This document shows, piece by piece, positions 53,246-62,306 of a stretch of 64,000 bases of DNA. The translations under genes and the position numbers were made by a program. Under the pieces are notes generated by a model, which saw only the letters and a program-made list of their open reading frames with translations, was not told the DNA's origin and did no database searches. The DNA lies in the NCBI RefSeq assembly GCF_002813325.1, contig NZ_PHUG01000001.1, forward strand, positions 3,720,001 through 3,784,000. The letters run 5' to 3'. The stretch is from Janthinobacterium sp. 64. Its GTDB lineage: Bacteria; Pseudomonadota; Gammaproteobacteria; Burkholderiales; Burkholderiaceae_D. The first letter of the stretch is position 1; each line of letters starts with the position of its first letter.

Positions 53246-54310
53246 TCAGCGCCCCTCATGCGTGAGCTTGAGGAAGTGGTTCAGGATGTGAAAGTGGTCT
53301 TCGAAGAATTGCTCTTCCATGGCCGGCAGCGCCGCCACGGGCACCCACTGCGCCAGCGCCGCATCGTCGGCCGCCGTCACTTCCGGCAACTGGCGCGTCT
53401 TCAAGTCAAAATAATGCGCATGTGTGATGGTGCGCCCGCGCTGGCTGCGGTCCGGGTGGTCGAACACCGCCACGCCGACCAGCGCCTCGACGAGGGTCGG
53501 CGCCAGCACGCCCAGTTGCGTCTCTTCCGCCAGCTCGCGCAAGGCGCCTTGCAGCAGGCGTTCGCGCGGCTCCAGGAAGCCACCGGGCAAGGCCCACAAG
53601 CCCTTGCCCGGATAGCCGCCGCGGCGCACGAGCAGCACGTGGCCGCCCGTCTGCACCAGCGCGTCGACGGTGGTGAAGATGGGCGGATACGGCGCCGCAC
53701 GCCAGCGCGCTTTATAGGCTTCGATGGCGCGGTATTCCTGCACCAGCGGCGCATACCACGGCAGCAAGGTCCACGCTTTGACATACTGGCCGATGGCGGC
53801 CGGCAGCAGCTGCGCCACGGCGCTCAGCGACACGTCCACGTCTTGCGCCTCGAACAGCACGTTGCGAATCGCCGTCGCACCGATGGGGGCACCGGGATCG
53901 ATCTCCAAATTGAGTAACTGCCAGTGCGGGAAATGGTGCAGGTAATAACTGGTGGCGTCCTTGAAGCAGGCCACCAGAGTCACACGCTGGGCCTTGGGCA
54001 CGGCGCCCGCCACGGCACGCCGCACGGCATCGGCCCACAGGCCATCGTCGTAGTAATCGCGCACGGCCACGTAATGCACGCGCGCGCGCTGCGCCTCGGG
54101 TAAGGTCGCGGCGATCATGGCGGCCCGTTCCTGCCACGTAAACGGGTTCTTCGGGCTGCGCGCATGGAAGGCCGAGCCGAGCACCACCACCACTTGCGCG
54201 GCCGTCGCCAGCGCCTTTTGCAGCAAGCCCGCATGGCCATTGTGAAAAGGCTGGAAGCGACCGATCAGGATGGCCGCGTCGGCGGAATAGGCGGGATAGG
54301 CGAGGGTCAT
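53246..54310 (-). CDS. Bifunctional NMN adenylyltransferase / Nudix hydrolase
   Basis: A 354-residue fusion. The N-terminal nucleotidyltransferase has the phosphate-binding GRFQPFHNGHAGLL (HxGH-type) and the closing IGATAIRNVLF (ISxTxxR-like). The C-terminal Nudix domain (from about residue 205) has the box GGFLEPRERLLQGALRELAEETQLG. It would make NAD from NMN and ATP and cleave ADP-ribose, as in the NadM-Nudix enzymes of Francisella and cyanobacteria. It overlaps the nadE stop by 4 bp (ATGA), so NAD synthesis and salvage steps are co-translated. Confidence 0.92.
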   Translation of the reverse strand: MTLAYPAYSADAAILIGRFQPFHNGHAGLLQKALATAAQVVVVLGSAFHARSPKNPFTWQERAAMIAATLPEAQRARVHYVAVRDYYDDGLWADAVRRAVAGAVPKAQRVTLVACFKDATSYYLHHFPHWQLLNLEIDPGAPIGATAIRNVLFEAQDVDVSLSAVAQLLPAAIGQYVKAWTLLPWYAPLVQEYRAIEAYKARWRAAPYPPIFTTVDALVQTGGHVLLVRRGGYPGKGLWALPGGFLEPRERLLQGALRELAEETQLGVLAPTLVEALVGVAVFDHPDRSQRGRTITHAHYFDLKTRQLPEVTAADDAALAQWVPVAALPAMEEQFFEDHFHILNHFLKLTHEGR

Positions 54311-56022
54311 GCGTCGTCTCCGGTAGGGTAGTGGGCGGCGATCGGCAATTGACGCCCGCTGCCAAAGGCGCGCGAACGCACGCGGATGATGGGCGCCGCC
54401 TGGCGCCGTTTGTATTCATTGCGGGCGACCAGGCCGAGGATGCGCGTCACGAGAACCCGCCCCTCATCCGTCTCGCGCAGCTGGTCGACCAGGGTCAGTG
54501 CTTGCGCGCTTTCTTGCGCCGGCAAACGCCGTCCCTCGATATGCCATTTGAGGACTTCATCGAGCACGGGATACGGCGGTAAGCTGTCCGTGTCGCGCTG
54601 GCCCGGCGCCAGTTCCGCCGACGGCGGTTTATCGAGCACGGCGACGGGGATCAGTGCGCGCCCGGCGCTGGCGTTGAGGTGGCGCGACAGGGCGAAGACC
54701 TCCGTTTTATACAGGTCGCCGAGCAGGCCCAGTCCCCCGTTCGTGTCGCCATACAGGGTGCAGTAGCCCACCGAGATTTCGCTCTTGTTGCCGGTGGTGA
54801 GCAGCAGGGCGCCAAACGCATTCGAGTATTCCATCAATATCGTGCCGCGCACGCGCGCCTGCAGGTTTTCCAGCGGCAGCCCTTGCAGCTTGCCGTCGAA
54901 GGCGGCCGCGTAGCCCGTTTCGTATTGCGCCACGATGTGGCGTATCGGGTGCGTGTAAAGGGTGATGCCCAGGTTGGCGCACAGGGCGACGGAATCGGTG
55001 ACCGAGCCGGCGCTGGAAAACACGGACGGCATGGTGATGGCCACGACGTTGTCGGCGCCGAGCGCCTCGACGGCCAGGGCCAGGGTCAGCGCCGAATCGA
55101 TGCCGCCCGAGCAGCCGACGACGACTTGCGTAAAGCGGCAGCGGCGCGCGTAGTCGCGCAAACCAAGCACGATCTGGCGCCGCGCAAACTCCACGGCAGG
55201 GATGCCTTCCGGGTCGGGCACGGGGAAAGGCTGACCATCGGGCCGCGTAAAACGGCCGCCGGCAAAGCGCAGCAACTGAAAATCTTCGACGAAGCGGGCC
55301 GCCTCGAATTGCAGGCCGTCGGTCGGCGAGAGCGCGAACGAGGCGCCGTCGAACACGAGTTGGTCCTGGCCGCCCACCTGATTGACGAAGAGCAGGGGCA
55401 GATTCACACGCGCGCAGGCGGCGCCAAACACGGCGTGGCGCTGCGCGCGCTTGCCGATGTCGGACGGGCTGGCGTTGATGCTGACGATCAGATCCGGCTG
55501 CGCCGCGTGCAGGGCCTCGAACGGGTTGACGGCGTAGGCGCGGCCGTCGTCGTTCCAGCCGTCTTCGCAAATCATGAAGCCGACCTTGCAGCCGGCGATA
55601 GCGAAGGTGCAGGCGCCGGGCGGACCCGGTTCGAAATGGCGGCCTTCGTCAAAGATGCCGTAGGTCGGCAGCAGCTGCTTGTAGTATTCGGCCACGATCT
55701 GCCCGTCGCGTATCGCCAGCAAGGCGTTGTACAGGGGCTTGCCGACGCCGGAGTTGGGCCGCGCCGTGCCGATGACGGTGACCAGCGCCGGCCAGCGCGT
55801 GGACGCTTCCAGCAGCTGATTCAGCGCCTGCTGCATGCCGCGCAGGAAGGCGGCGTCCTCGAACAGGTCGCCCGGGTAGTACGCGCACAGCGACAGTTCG
55901 GGACAGACGAGCAGGTCGGCGCCATCCTCGCTGGCGCGCTGCATGCGCGCGGTGATGGCGGCGACATTGGCGTCGAAGTCGCCCACGGTCGGGTTGAGCT
56001 GGGCGAGGGCGATGGTCAGCAT
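54307..56022 (-). CDS. nadE: Glutamine-dependent NAD synthetase
   Basis: A 571-residue two-domain enzyme. The N-terminal nitrilase-type glutaminase has the Glu-Lys-Cys triad in CPELSLCAYYPGDLFE, YKQLLPTYGIFDEGRHF and GFMICEDGW. The C-terminal synthetase has the PP-loop VVGCSGGIDSALTLALA. It converts deamido-NAD to NAD with glutamine as nitrogen donor. It is followed by the NadM-Nudix gene in the same operon. The preceding 107 bp (56023-56129) hold no clear gene. Confidence 0.95.
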   Translation of the reverse strand: MLTIALAQLNPTVGDFDANVAAITARMQRASEDGADLLVCPELSLCAYYPGDLFEDAAFLRGMQQALNQLLEASTRWPALVTVIGTARPNSGVGKPLYNALLAIRDGQIVAEYYKQLLPTYGIFDEGRHFEPGPPGACTFAIAGCKVGFMICEDGWNDDGRAYAVNPFEALHAAQPDLIVSINASPSDIGKRAQRHAVFGAACARVNLPLLFVNQVGGQDQLVFDGASFALSPTDGLQFEAARFVEDFQLLRFAGGRFTRPDGQPFPVPDPEGIPAVEFARRQIVLGLRDYARRCRFTQVVVGCSGGIDSALTLALAVEALGADNVVAITMPSVFSSAGSVTDSVALCANLGITLYTHPIRHIVAQYETGYAAAFDGKLQGLPLENLQARVRGTILMEYSNAFGALLLTTGNKSEISVGYCTLYGDTNGGLGLLGDLYKTEVFALSRHLNASAGRALIPVAVLDKPPSAELAPGQRDTDSLPPYPVLDEVLKWHIEGRRLPAQESAQALTLVDQLRETDEGRVLVTRILGLVARNEYKRRQAAPIIRVRSRAFGSGRQLPIAAHYPTGDDA

Positions 56023-56129
56023 GGTGATCCTTCAATCGGTTGCGCTTGAAACCACTATCCTGCCTGAAAAGTTTTCTGAGCGTACTGATGCAATCGTGCA
56101 AGCCCGCCAATCCCGCAACGATCAAGCAA

Positions 56130-56642
56130 CTACACGGTCTTGAGCCAGGCCCGCAAGCGCGTGCGCGCGTTCGCATACGGCGACGCCGTGTTGAACTGGA
56201 TCATGCGCCCCATCGTGTAATGCGTGTACCAGGGCTGGCCATACAATTGCGCATCGTCATGCGCGTCGATCAGCGCCAGCAGCTGGTCTTTCGCCTGCTC
56301 CAGGCGCAGCAGCAAGTCGTCCATGCCCAGTTCAGCATAGTCGGCATAGAAGCGCTGCGCCAGGGCACCCAGAGCGTTCCACGTGAAACCTTCGGCGGGA
56401 AAAGCGATGTCCTCGATGCGTTTGCCGTCGCGCAGCTGCGCGTGCCAATGCAAGACCAGCTCGTTCCAGCCCACCAGATAGGCGAGCAAGTCGCACACGC
56501 TCATGCGCGTGCCCTTCACTTGTCCTTCCAGCACAGGTTCGCGCGACAAGGCCGGTGGCACGCGCGCCAGCTCCTGCGTCAGCTTGGCGTACGTGGTGTT
56601 GATGGCGTCGACGAGTTCCTGCTTGCTGTTCGGGATCGCCAT
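56130..56642 (-). CDS. ClbS/DfsB (DUF1706) family protein
   Basis: A 170-residue DinB-like four-helix protein. It begins MAIPNSKQELVDAINTTYAK and has the typical CDLLAYLVGWNELVLHWH and FPAEGFTWNALGALAQRFY blocks. ClbS itself is a cyclopropane hydrolase giving self-resistance to colibactin; most family members are of unknown function. Its ATG shares one base with the ArsR-rhodanese stop (TGATG), so it is coupled to that regulator. Confidence 0.85.
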   Translation of the reverse strand: MAIPNSKQELVDAINTTYAKLTQELARVPPALSREPVLEGQVKGTRMSVCDLLAYLVGWNELVLHWHAQLRDGKRIEDIAFPAEGFTWNALGALAQRFYADYAELGMDDLLLRLEQAKDQLLALIDAHDDAQLYGQPWYTHYTMGRMIQFNTASPYANARTRLRAWLKTV

Positions 56643-57286
56643 CACGCCGCCTGCACGACAGGCAAGCCGGCTGCCTGCCAGTCGTCGTAACCGCTGCCCA
56701 GACGGCGCGCCTGCAAGCCGTGCTGGCGCAAGGCGGCCACGGCTTGCACGGACAGCACGCAATACGGGCCGCGGCAGTAGGCGGCGATCTCTGCGTTCGC
56801 GGGCAATTCGCCCAAGCGACGCTGCAAGTCATCAAAGGGAATATTGATCGCACCGGGCAAGTGGCCGGCGGCAAATTCCTGCGCGGGACGCACGTCGAGC
56901 ACGGTGATGCTGGCTTCCTGCAAGCGCGCCAGCAACTCGTCGCCCGTGATCGCTTCCACGTGGTCGCCCCGGCCCAGCGCCTGCAACTCGCTGCGCTGGT
57001 GCTGCGCATACAGCTCCAGCGCGGCCAGCAGCTGCATGACAGGGCCGCTACCGAGCCGGTACAGCACGCGCTTGCCGTCGCGCCGCGCCTGCACGAAGCC
57101 GGCGCGCCGCAACTGCTGCAAATGCTGGGAGGTATTGGCCACGGACAAGCCCGTCAACTCGACCAGCTGCTCCACCGCATATTCGCCGTGCGCAATCTGT
57201 TCGAGCAGGCGCAAGCGCGGCGCGCTGCCTAAAATATGGGCAAACCCGGCGGAACCGGTCAGCAATTCGATATCAGCATTTTTCAT
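56642..57286 (-). CDS. ArsR-type regulator fused to a rhodanese domain
   Basis: A 214-residue fusion from the ATG at 57286. The N-terminal ArsR winged helix has the recognition region LTGLSVANTSQHLQQLRRAG. The C-terminal rhodanese domain (about residues 115-210) has the active loop CRGPYC with catalytic Cys, and VLDVRPAQEFAAGHLPGAIN. Such regulators are expected to sense reactive sulfur or electrophiles by cysteine modification. A clean 26-bp palindrome lies 23 bp upstream, between this gene and the divergent DUF2938 gene. Downstream, the ClbS-type gene is coupled. Confidence 0.9.
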   Translation of the reverse strand: MKNADIELLTGSAGFAHILGSAPRLRLLEQIAHGEYAVEQLVELTGLSVANTSQHLQQLRRAGFVQARRDGKRVLYRLGSGPVMQLLAALELYAQHQRSELQALGRGDHVEAITGDELLARLQEASITVLDVRPAQEFAAGHLPGAINIPFDDLQRRLGELPANAEIAAYCRGPYCVLSVQAVAALRQHGLQARRLGSGYDDWQAAGLPVVQAA

Positions 57287-57309
57287 TGACACGATGCTAG
57301 CACCCTTAT

Positions 57310-57335
57310 AACATTCAAGCAATCAATTGAATGTT
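57310..57335. promoter_or_regulatory. Palindromic operator of the ArsR-rhodanese regulator
   Basis: AACATTCAA-GCAATCAA-TTGAATGTT is a perfect 9-bp dyad with an 8-bp spacer in the 59-bp region between the two divergent starts. Its form (ATTCAA-N8-TTGAAT) is typical of ArsR-family operators and it would block both promoters. Confidence 0.85.
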
Positions 57336-57345
57336 AGGAACAGCA

Positions 57346-57834
57346 ATGCAAATACTCTGGCTCGATGCACTGGCGATCGGCGTGGGCGCGACGGCGGTGA
57401 TGGATGTGTGGGCGGTGGCCCTGAAACGCTTTTGGTGCATCCCTTCGCTGAACTTTGCGATGGTGGGGCGCTGGCTCGGCCATCTGCCGCGCGGCAGCTT
57501 CAGCCACGTCAACATCGCGCAGGCGGCGCCCGTGCGCGATGAAGCGATCCTGGGCTGGACGGCCCACTACGTGATCGGCGTGCTGTTTGCGGCCGCGCTG
57601 CTGGCGCTGGTGGGGCAGGAGTGGGTGCAGGGGCCGACGTTCGCGCCGGCCCTGCTGGCGGGCCTGGTGAGCGTGGCCGCGCCATTTTGCATCTTGCAGC
57701 CGGGCATGGGCGCCGGCTTGGCCGCCAGCAAGACGCCGCACCCAAACGCCGCCCGCCTGCGCAGCCTGATGGCCCACACGGCGTTCGGCATCGGCCTGTA
57801 CCTGGCGGCGCTGCTGTGGTCGACTATCCGCTGA
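57346..57834 (+). CDS. DUF2938-family membrane protein
   Basis: A 162-residue protein with about four membrane segments. The ATG at 57346 has AGGAA 6 bp upstream and is preferred over an ATG at 57331 that lies within the operator. The start ILWLDALAIGVGATAVMDVW and FILQPGMGAGLAASKTP-like region (CILQPGMGAGLAASKTP) are typical of DUF2938. It is divergent from the ArsR-rhodanese gene and shares its operator. The function is unknown; a sulfur-related transport role is a guess from context. Its stop abuts that of the convergent MscS gene (TGATCA). Confidence 0.85.
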   Translation: MQILWLDALAIGVGATAVMDVWAVALKRFWCIPSLNFAMVGRWLGHLPRGSFSHVNIAQAAPVRDEAILGWTAHYVIGVLFAAALLALVGQEWVQGPTFAPALLAGLVSVAAPFCILQPGMGAGLAASKTPHPNAARLRSLMAHTAFGIGLYLAALLWSTIR

Positions 57835-60258
57835 TCAGTTCGTCAGCGGCGGCACGGGTGCAGGCGCCGGCGCAACGGCTGACATGGCCGGTGCCTCGGG
57901 CTGCGCCGGCACGGTGCTCAGCACCATCGTGCTGGGCTTGGCGATGGCGATGTGCGCATCGTCGAGGCGCTTGAGCAGTTCGAACAGCAGCGCGCTGCGG
58001 ATGCCCGACGTCAGGCGCGGCGACGCGGCAAAGCCGGTGGCGTTGAACAGCAACAGGCCATTATCGATGCCGTCGAGCTGCACATTCGGCGCCGGCGTAT
58101 CGAGCACGTCGGGATTGTCGACAAAGACGGACAGGATCAGCGCGCGCGCCACCTGTGCATCCGTGCCCAGCGGCAGCGGCAGCTTGACTTGCACCAGGCC
58201 CAGCGGATTGGCCAGGGTCACGTTGCGCACCGTCTTGGTAATGAATTCCGAGTTCGGCACGATCACCGTCGAGCGGTCGCCCAGCTGAATTTCCGTGGCG
58301 CGCACATTGATGCGGCGAATGTCGCCTTCCACGCCACCGAGCGAGACCCAGTCGCCCACTTTGACGGGACGCTCGGCCAATAAAATCAGGCCGGAAACGA
58401 AGTTCTGCACCACCGCCTGCAAGCCAAAGCCGATACCCACCGACAAGGCTGACGCCACCCATGCGATGCGTTCCAGGCCGATGCCGGCCGCCGACAGCGC
58501 CAGCGCCACGGCCAGCACGCCACCGATGTAGCCGAACAGGGTGATGAACGACACTTGCATGCCCGTATCGAGATTGGTGGTCGGCAAATAACTGTTTTGC
58601 AGCCAGCGCTTGAACAGGCCCAGCGCGACAAAGCCGACGAGCAGCACCAGCAGCGCCTGGATCAGCGCGGCGGGGCGGATCGCCACCTCGCCGATGGCCA
58701 GGCCATCCTGCAGCTTGCCGACGCGCTGGAACAGCTCGCCGGGACCTTCGCCGAACGGCGCCAGCAGCAGCATCAGGGCCAGCAGCACGACGATGGCGCG
58801 GCCGATGCCCGACAGCAGCACGGCCGCCTGGTCGCGCGCCTTGGGCGTGGCCAGCACGGGGTGGGCCGCGTCCGGCGGTGGCGGCGTCGAGGCCAGCAGC
58901 ATGCAGATATCGTCGACCAGCACCGTCAGCAAATACGTGCTGCACAGCACGACGATGACCCAGGCGATTTGCTTGGCAACAAAGCTGCCGAAGGCCACAT
59001 AACCGACCAGCAAGCTGATGACGCTGGACGCCAGCGCCAGCCACAGCAGCACCGTGACGCAGCGCAGCCACAGCGGCGTAACCAGCGTGGCGGGATCGGC
59101 CTCGCGCAACTGACGCCAGCAGCGCTCGGCGCGCATCAGGCCATAGGCGATGGTCGTGCTCATCACGAGGGCGACGATGCAATTGACGGCCACGGCCGTC
59201 GACAGGCCCGCATTGATGACGATGGTGACTCTTTCCGTCGCCCATACGAGCACGACGATGAAGGAAAACATCGATGGGAAATGACGCATGCGGTGCGCCA
59301 GCGCATCGGGCAGGGGCAGCAAACGCCACGAGACGCGGCGCGGCGACAGCAATGCGTGGCCCAGCCCCGCCGTAAAACCGGCAAAGCAGATGATGCCGAT
59401 CAGGCTGCTGAGGAACGTCGAGGTCTTTTCGGACAGGCCGCCCTCCCAGCGCAAGCCCATGGCCAGCAATTCCGCCACCAGGCCCGGCGTGGCCAGCGCC
59501 AGCACCAGCACGGCCAGCGCATGCAGCGAGCGGCGCAAGCGGCCATGCGGCACGCGCGTGGACGTGATCACCAGCAGATAACGCGAAATCCAGACGCTGG
59601 CGCCGATCACGGCCACGATGGCGGCCAGCAAGCCGCCCCAGGCCGACCACGGCGTGGCGCTTGCCGCATTCGCCAATTCCAGCTCCAGTGCCCGCAGGCG
59701 CTGCAGATTCTGCGGCAATTCTGCATGCAACTGTTTCCAGAACGAGCCGGCGAGTATCGATGCCGTACGCTCGCCCAGGCGCGCCTGCAACTGCGCGCGG
59801 CGCGCCGTCGACACTTGCTCTGACGCCTGCGTCGCCTCCACGGCCAGCAGGCGCGCCAGTTTGACTTGCGCATCGAGCGCGCTGCTGGTGCGGTCCAGCT
59901 GGCTGCGCTGCGCCGCCACGTCAGGGGCATCTTTCGTACCCGCCGCCGGCTTGCCCAGCTCGGCCAGCCGCGCCTGCACGCTGGCGAGCGTGGGCGCGAG
60001 CGCATCGGCCACCTTGTCCGCCTCGGCGCTGGCCGCCAGCGCATCGGCGCGCATCTGCGACAGGGTCGCGTCATCGAGCTCCGCCTCGCCATCGAGCGCC
60101 TTCTGGATGGTCGTGATTTGCTTGCGCAAGCCATCGAGGCGCTGGTCGGCCGTGGCGGCATCGTCGACGGGCTGCGACCAGGCCGGTGGCGGAGCCAGCG
60201 AGCAGACCAGCAACAACGCCAGCAGGAAGGGAAAGAAACGGAGACGGAAAGAAGTCAT
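57835..60258 (-). CDS. MscS/MscK-type mechanosensitive channel (DUF3772)
   Basis: An 807-residue inner-membrane channel. A signal peptide (LRFFPFLLALLLVCSLAPP) leads to a long periplasmic coiled-coil region (DUF3772, residues about 30-185), then about ten to eleven membrane segments. The MscS core is near residues 590-690, with the pore helix SVGIGFGLQAVVQNFVSGL and the beta-domain RPVKVGDWVSLGGVEGDIRRI. It opens when the membrane is stretched and releases solutes after osmotic downshift. The C-terminus is Pro-Ala rich. It stands alone, convergent on the DUF2938 gene. Confidence 0.93.
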   Translation of the reverse strand: MTSFRLRFFPFLLALLLVCSLAPPPAWSQPVDDAATADQRLDGLRKQITTIQKALDGEAELDDATLSQMRADALAASAEADKVADALAPTLASVQARLAELGKPAAGTKDAPDVAAQRSQLDRTSSALDAQVKLARLLAVEATQASEQVSTARRAQLQARLGERTASILAGSFWKQLHAELPQNLQRLRALELELANAASATPWSAWGGLLAAIVAVIGASVWISRYLLVITSTRVPHGRLRRSLHALAVLVLALATPGLVAELLAMGLRWEGGLSEKTSTFLSSLIGIICFAGFTAGLGHALLSPRRVSWRLLPLPDALAHRMRHFPSMFSFIVVLVWATERVTIVINAGLSTAVAVNCIVALVMSTTIAYGLMRAERCWRQLREADPATLVTPLWLRCVTVLLWLALASSVISLLVGYVAFGSFVAKQIAWVIVVLCSTYLLTVLVDDICMLLASTPPPPDAAHPVLATPKARDQAAVLLSGIGRAIVVLLALMLLLAPFGEGPGELFQRVGKLQDGLAIGEVAIRPAALIQALLVLLVGFVALGLFKRWLQNSYLPTTNLDTGMQVSFITLFGYIGGVLAVALALSAAGIGLERIAWVASALSVGIGFGLQAVVQNFVSGLILLAERPVKVGDWVSLGGVEGDIRRINVRATEIQLGDRSTVIVPNSEFITKTVRNVTLANPLGLVQVKLPLPLGTDAQVARALILSVFVDNPDVLDTPAPNVQLDGIDNGLLLFNATGFAASPRLTSGIRSALLFELLKRLDDAHIAIAKPSTMVLSTVPAQPEAPAMSAVAPAPAPVPPLTN

Positions 60259-60526
60259 GCGGACCTATGGCTGAAAATGAGAAAAACGGCCGGATTGGCG
60301 GCGGCGCCGCTCATGGCGTGCTGCCCGGCGGGTGCCTGCCAATATAGCTGAAAACACCGCCAAGCCGCAGGATAAGCGGAAGCAGCGCGTGCCACGGGGA
60401 GAAACTAGGCATATTGCCCTATGGAAATATGATTCAAAAAGGTCTAGGATCGTCGTCCGCTTGGCGGCGCGGCAGCCATCTGCACGCCGCCGACCTTTTC
60501 ACCATTCCCTCCGTATTGAGACAGCC

Positions 60527-62149
60527 ATGAAGTTTTTATCCAACCTGAGCATCGGCACACGCCTCGCAGTGGGCTTTGGCGCCATCGGCGCCATGCTGAT
60601 CATCATCTCTTGCCTGGGCATTGCCATGCTGGGCAAGATCAACCAGGGCACCGGCCATATCGTGCACGACAGCATGCCCAAGATTGAACTCGCCAACAGC
60701 GTGTCGGCCAACATCAACGACATCGCCATTGCCCTGCGCAACATGATGCTCAGCGCCGATCCCGCCGACCAGCGCAAGCAGACCGACGCCATCCTGGCCG
60801 CGCGCCAGGCGGCGGCCGGCAATCTCGGCAAGCTCGCGAACATGCTCGATTCCGACCGTGAGCGCGAGCTGATGGCCAAGATGAACGACGCCAACACGCG
60901 CTACGCGCAGGGGCAAGAGGTGCTGCTGGAGCTGATCAAAAGCGGCACGCCGGACGACAGCAGCGCCTACCTGTACGGCCAGCTGCGCCCCGTTTTGCTC
61001 GTCTACAAGCAATTGATCGCTGAACAGATCAATTTACAAAACACCCTGGCCAACACGGCGGGCGACAACGCCAATGCCACGTATGCCAACACGCGCACCT
61101 TGCTGATCGGCATGTCGCTGGCGGCCTTGGCCATCGCGGCGGCCCTGGCGTATGGCATCACGCGCTCGATCACCGGTCCCGTCGCCACGGCGCTGCAGGT
61201 GGCCAACACGGTGGCCGCAGGCGATTTACGCAGCCAGATCACGGTGCAGTCACGCGATGAACTGGGGCAACTGTTGCAGGCGCTCAAGCGCATGAACGAC
61301 AGCCTGGCGCACACGGTAGGCACGGTGCGCGCCGGCACGGAAACGATCGCGTCGGCCTCGTCCGAAGTGGCGGCGGGCAGCCTGGACCTGTCTGCACGCA
61401 CGGAGCAGCAAGCCAGCTCGCTGGAAGAAACGGCGTCATCCATGGAAGAGTTGACCTCGACCGTCAAGCAGAATGCCGACAATGCGCGCCAGGCGCACGT
61501 GCTGGCCGACACGGCCTCGGGCGTGGCGCAGCGCGGCGGCGCCGTCATCGCGCAAGTGGTGGCGACGATGCGGCAAATCGACGCCTCGTCAAATAAAATT
61601 GCCGACATCATCGGCGTCATCGATGGCATCGCCTTCCAGACCAACATTCTGGCCTTGAACGCGGCAGTGGAAGCGGCACGCGCGGGCGAACAGGGCCGCG
61701 GCTTTGCCGTCGTGGCCACGGAAGTGCGCAGCCTGGCGCACCGTTCGGCGGCGGCAGCCAAGGAAATCAAGACCCTGATCGACGACTCGACCCACAGCGT
61801 GGCGGCCGGAAGCGAGCTCGTGCACCAGGCCGGCAACACCATGAGCGACCTGGTCGACAGCGTGCGCCGCGTGACCGACATCATGCAAGAAATCACCTCG
61901 GCCAGCGCGGAACAGACGGCCGGCATCGAGCAAATCAACCAGGCCATCAGCGAAATGGACAACGTGACCCAGCAAAACGCGGCCCTGGTGGAAGAGTCGG
62001 CCGCTGCGGCGGCGGCCATGCAGGAGCAGGCGGCGACCCTGGCGCAGGTGGTGAGCGTATTTAAACTGGACGGCGCGGCTGCGACGACCTTGCCGATGGC
62101 TGCCGCGCCCCAACGCGCCAGCGCACCGGCACAGTGGGAGGAATTTTAA
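60527..62149 (+). CDS. Methyl-accepting chemotaxis protein (4HB sensor)
   Basis: A 540-residue Tsr-type receptor from the ATG at 60527. Two membrane helices (about residues 11-33 and 190-210) flank a four-helix-bundle periplasmic sensor. A HAMP domain and the signalling domain with [20 protein letters not shown] follow. The receptor ends in a Pro/Ala linker and the pentapeptide-like QWEEF, a CheR/CheB-docking end of the NWETF type. It controls swimming in response to an unknown ligand. The 268 bp upstream contain no gene and no certain promoter. Confidence 0.95.
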   Translation: MKFLSNLSIGTRLAVGFGAIGAMLIIISCLGIAMLGKINQGTGHIVHDSMPKIELANSVSANINDIAIALRNMMLSADPADQRKQTDAILAARQAAAGNLGKLANMLDSDRERELMAKMNDANTRYAQGQEVLLELIKSGTPDDSSAYLYGQLRPVLLVYKQLIAEQINLQNTLANTAGDNANATYANTRTLLIGMSLAALAIAAALAYGITRSITGPVATALQVANTVAAGDLRSQITVQSRDELGQLLQALKRMNDSLAHTVGTVRAGTETIASASSEVAAGSLDLSARTEQQASSLEETASSMEELTSTVKQNADNARQAHVLADTASGVAQRGGAVIAQVVATMRQIDASSNKIADIIGVIDGIAFQTNILALNAAVEAARAGEQGRGFAVVATEVRSLAHRSAAAAKEIKTLIDDSTHSVAAGSELVHQAGNTMSDLVDSVRRVTDIMQEITSASAEQTAGIEQINQAISEMDNVTQQNAALVEESAAAAAAMQEQAATLAQVVSVFKLDGAAATTLPMAAAPQRASAPAQWEEF

Positions 62150-62171
62150 AATAGCGCGACAGCACATAGCA

Positions 62172-62218
62172 TGAACATAAGATTGAATTTAGCGACATTA
62201 AATTCAATTTTATGTTCA
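62172..62218. repeat. 47-bp AT-rich inverted repeat between the chemoreceptor and hipBA genes
   Basis: Two 20-base arms (62172-62191, starting TGAACATAAG; 62199-62218, ending TTTATGTTCA) pair except at one G-T position, around the loop GCGACAT. The arms are about 80% A/T, unlike the rest of the window. Neither side has a T-run, so it is not a normal terminator. It may be a regulatory or mobile-element-derived site. TGTTCAC recurs at 62279-62285. Confidence 0.8.
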
Positions 62219-62245
62219 CCTTGAAATTTAATTATTACCCTCATA

Positions 62246-62261
62246 TCCTTTCAATTAAGGA
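62246..62261. promoter_or_regulatory. Candidate HipB operator
   Basis: TCCTT-TCAATT-AAGGA is a 5-bp dyad 46 bp before the hipB-like start. Its core resembles the TATCC-N8-GGATA operators of Escherichia coli HipB. The match is partial. Confidence 0.4.
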
Positions 62262-62306
62262 CTACAATGTAAAAAATATGTTCACCTCCAGGTTCACTTC
62301 TCAATC

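Noticed and set aside
60259..60526. Sigma-28 promoter before the second chemoreceptor
   Set aside because: No convincing TAAA-N15-GCCGATAA match could be found by eye.
62172..62218. Inverted repeat as an intrinsic terminator for the chemoreceptor
   Set aside because: The stem is A/T rich and no T-run follows on either strand, so normal termination is unlikely.
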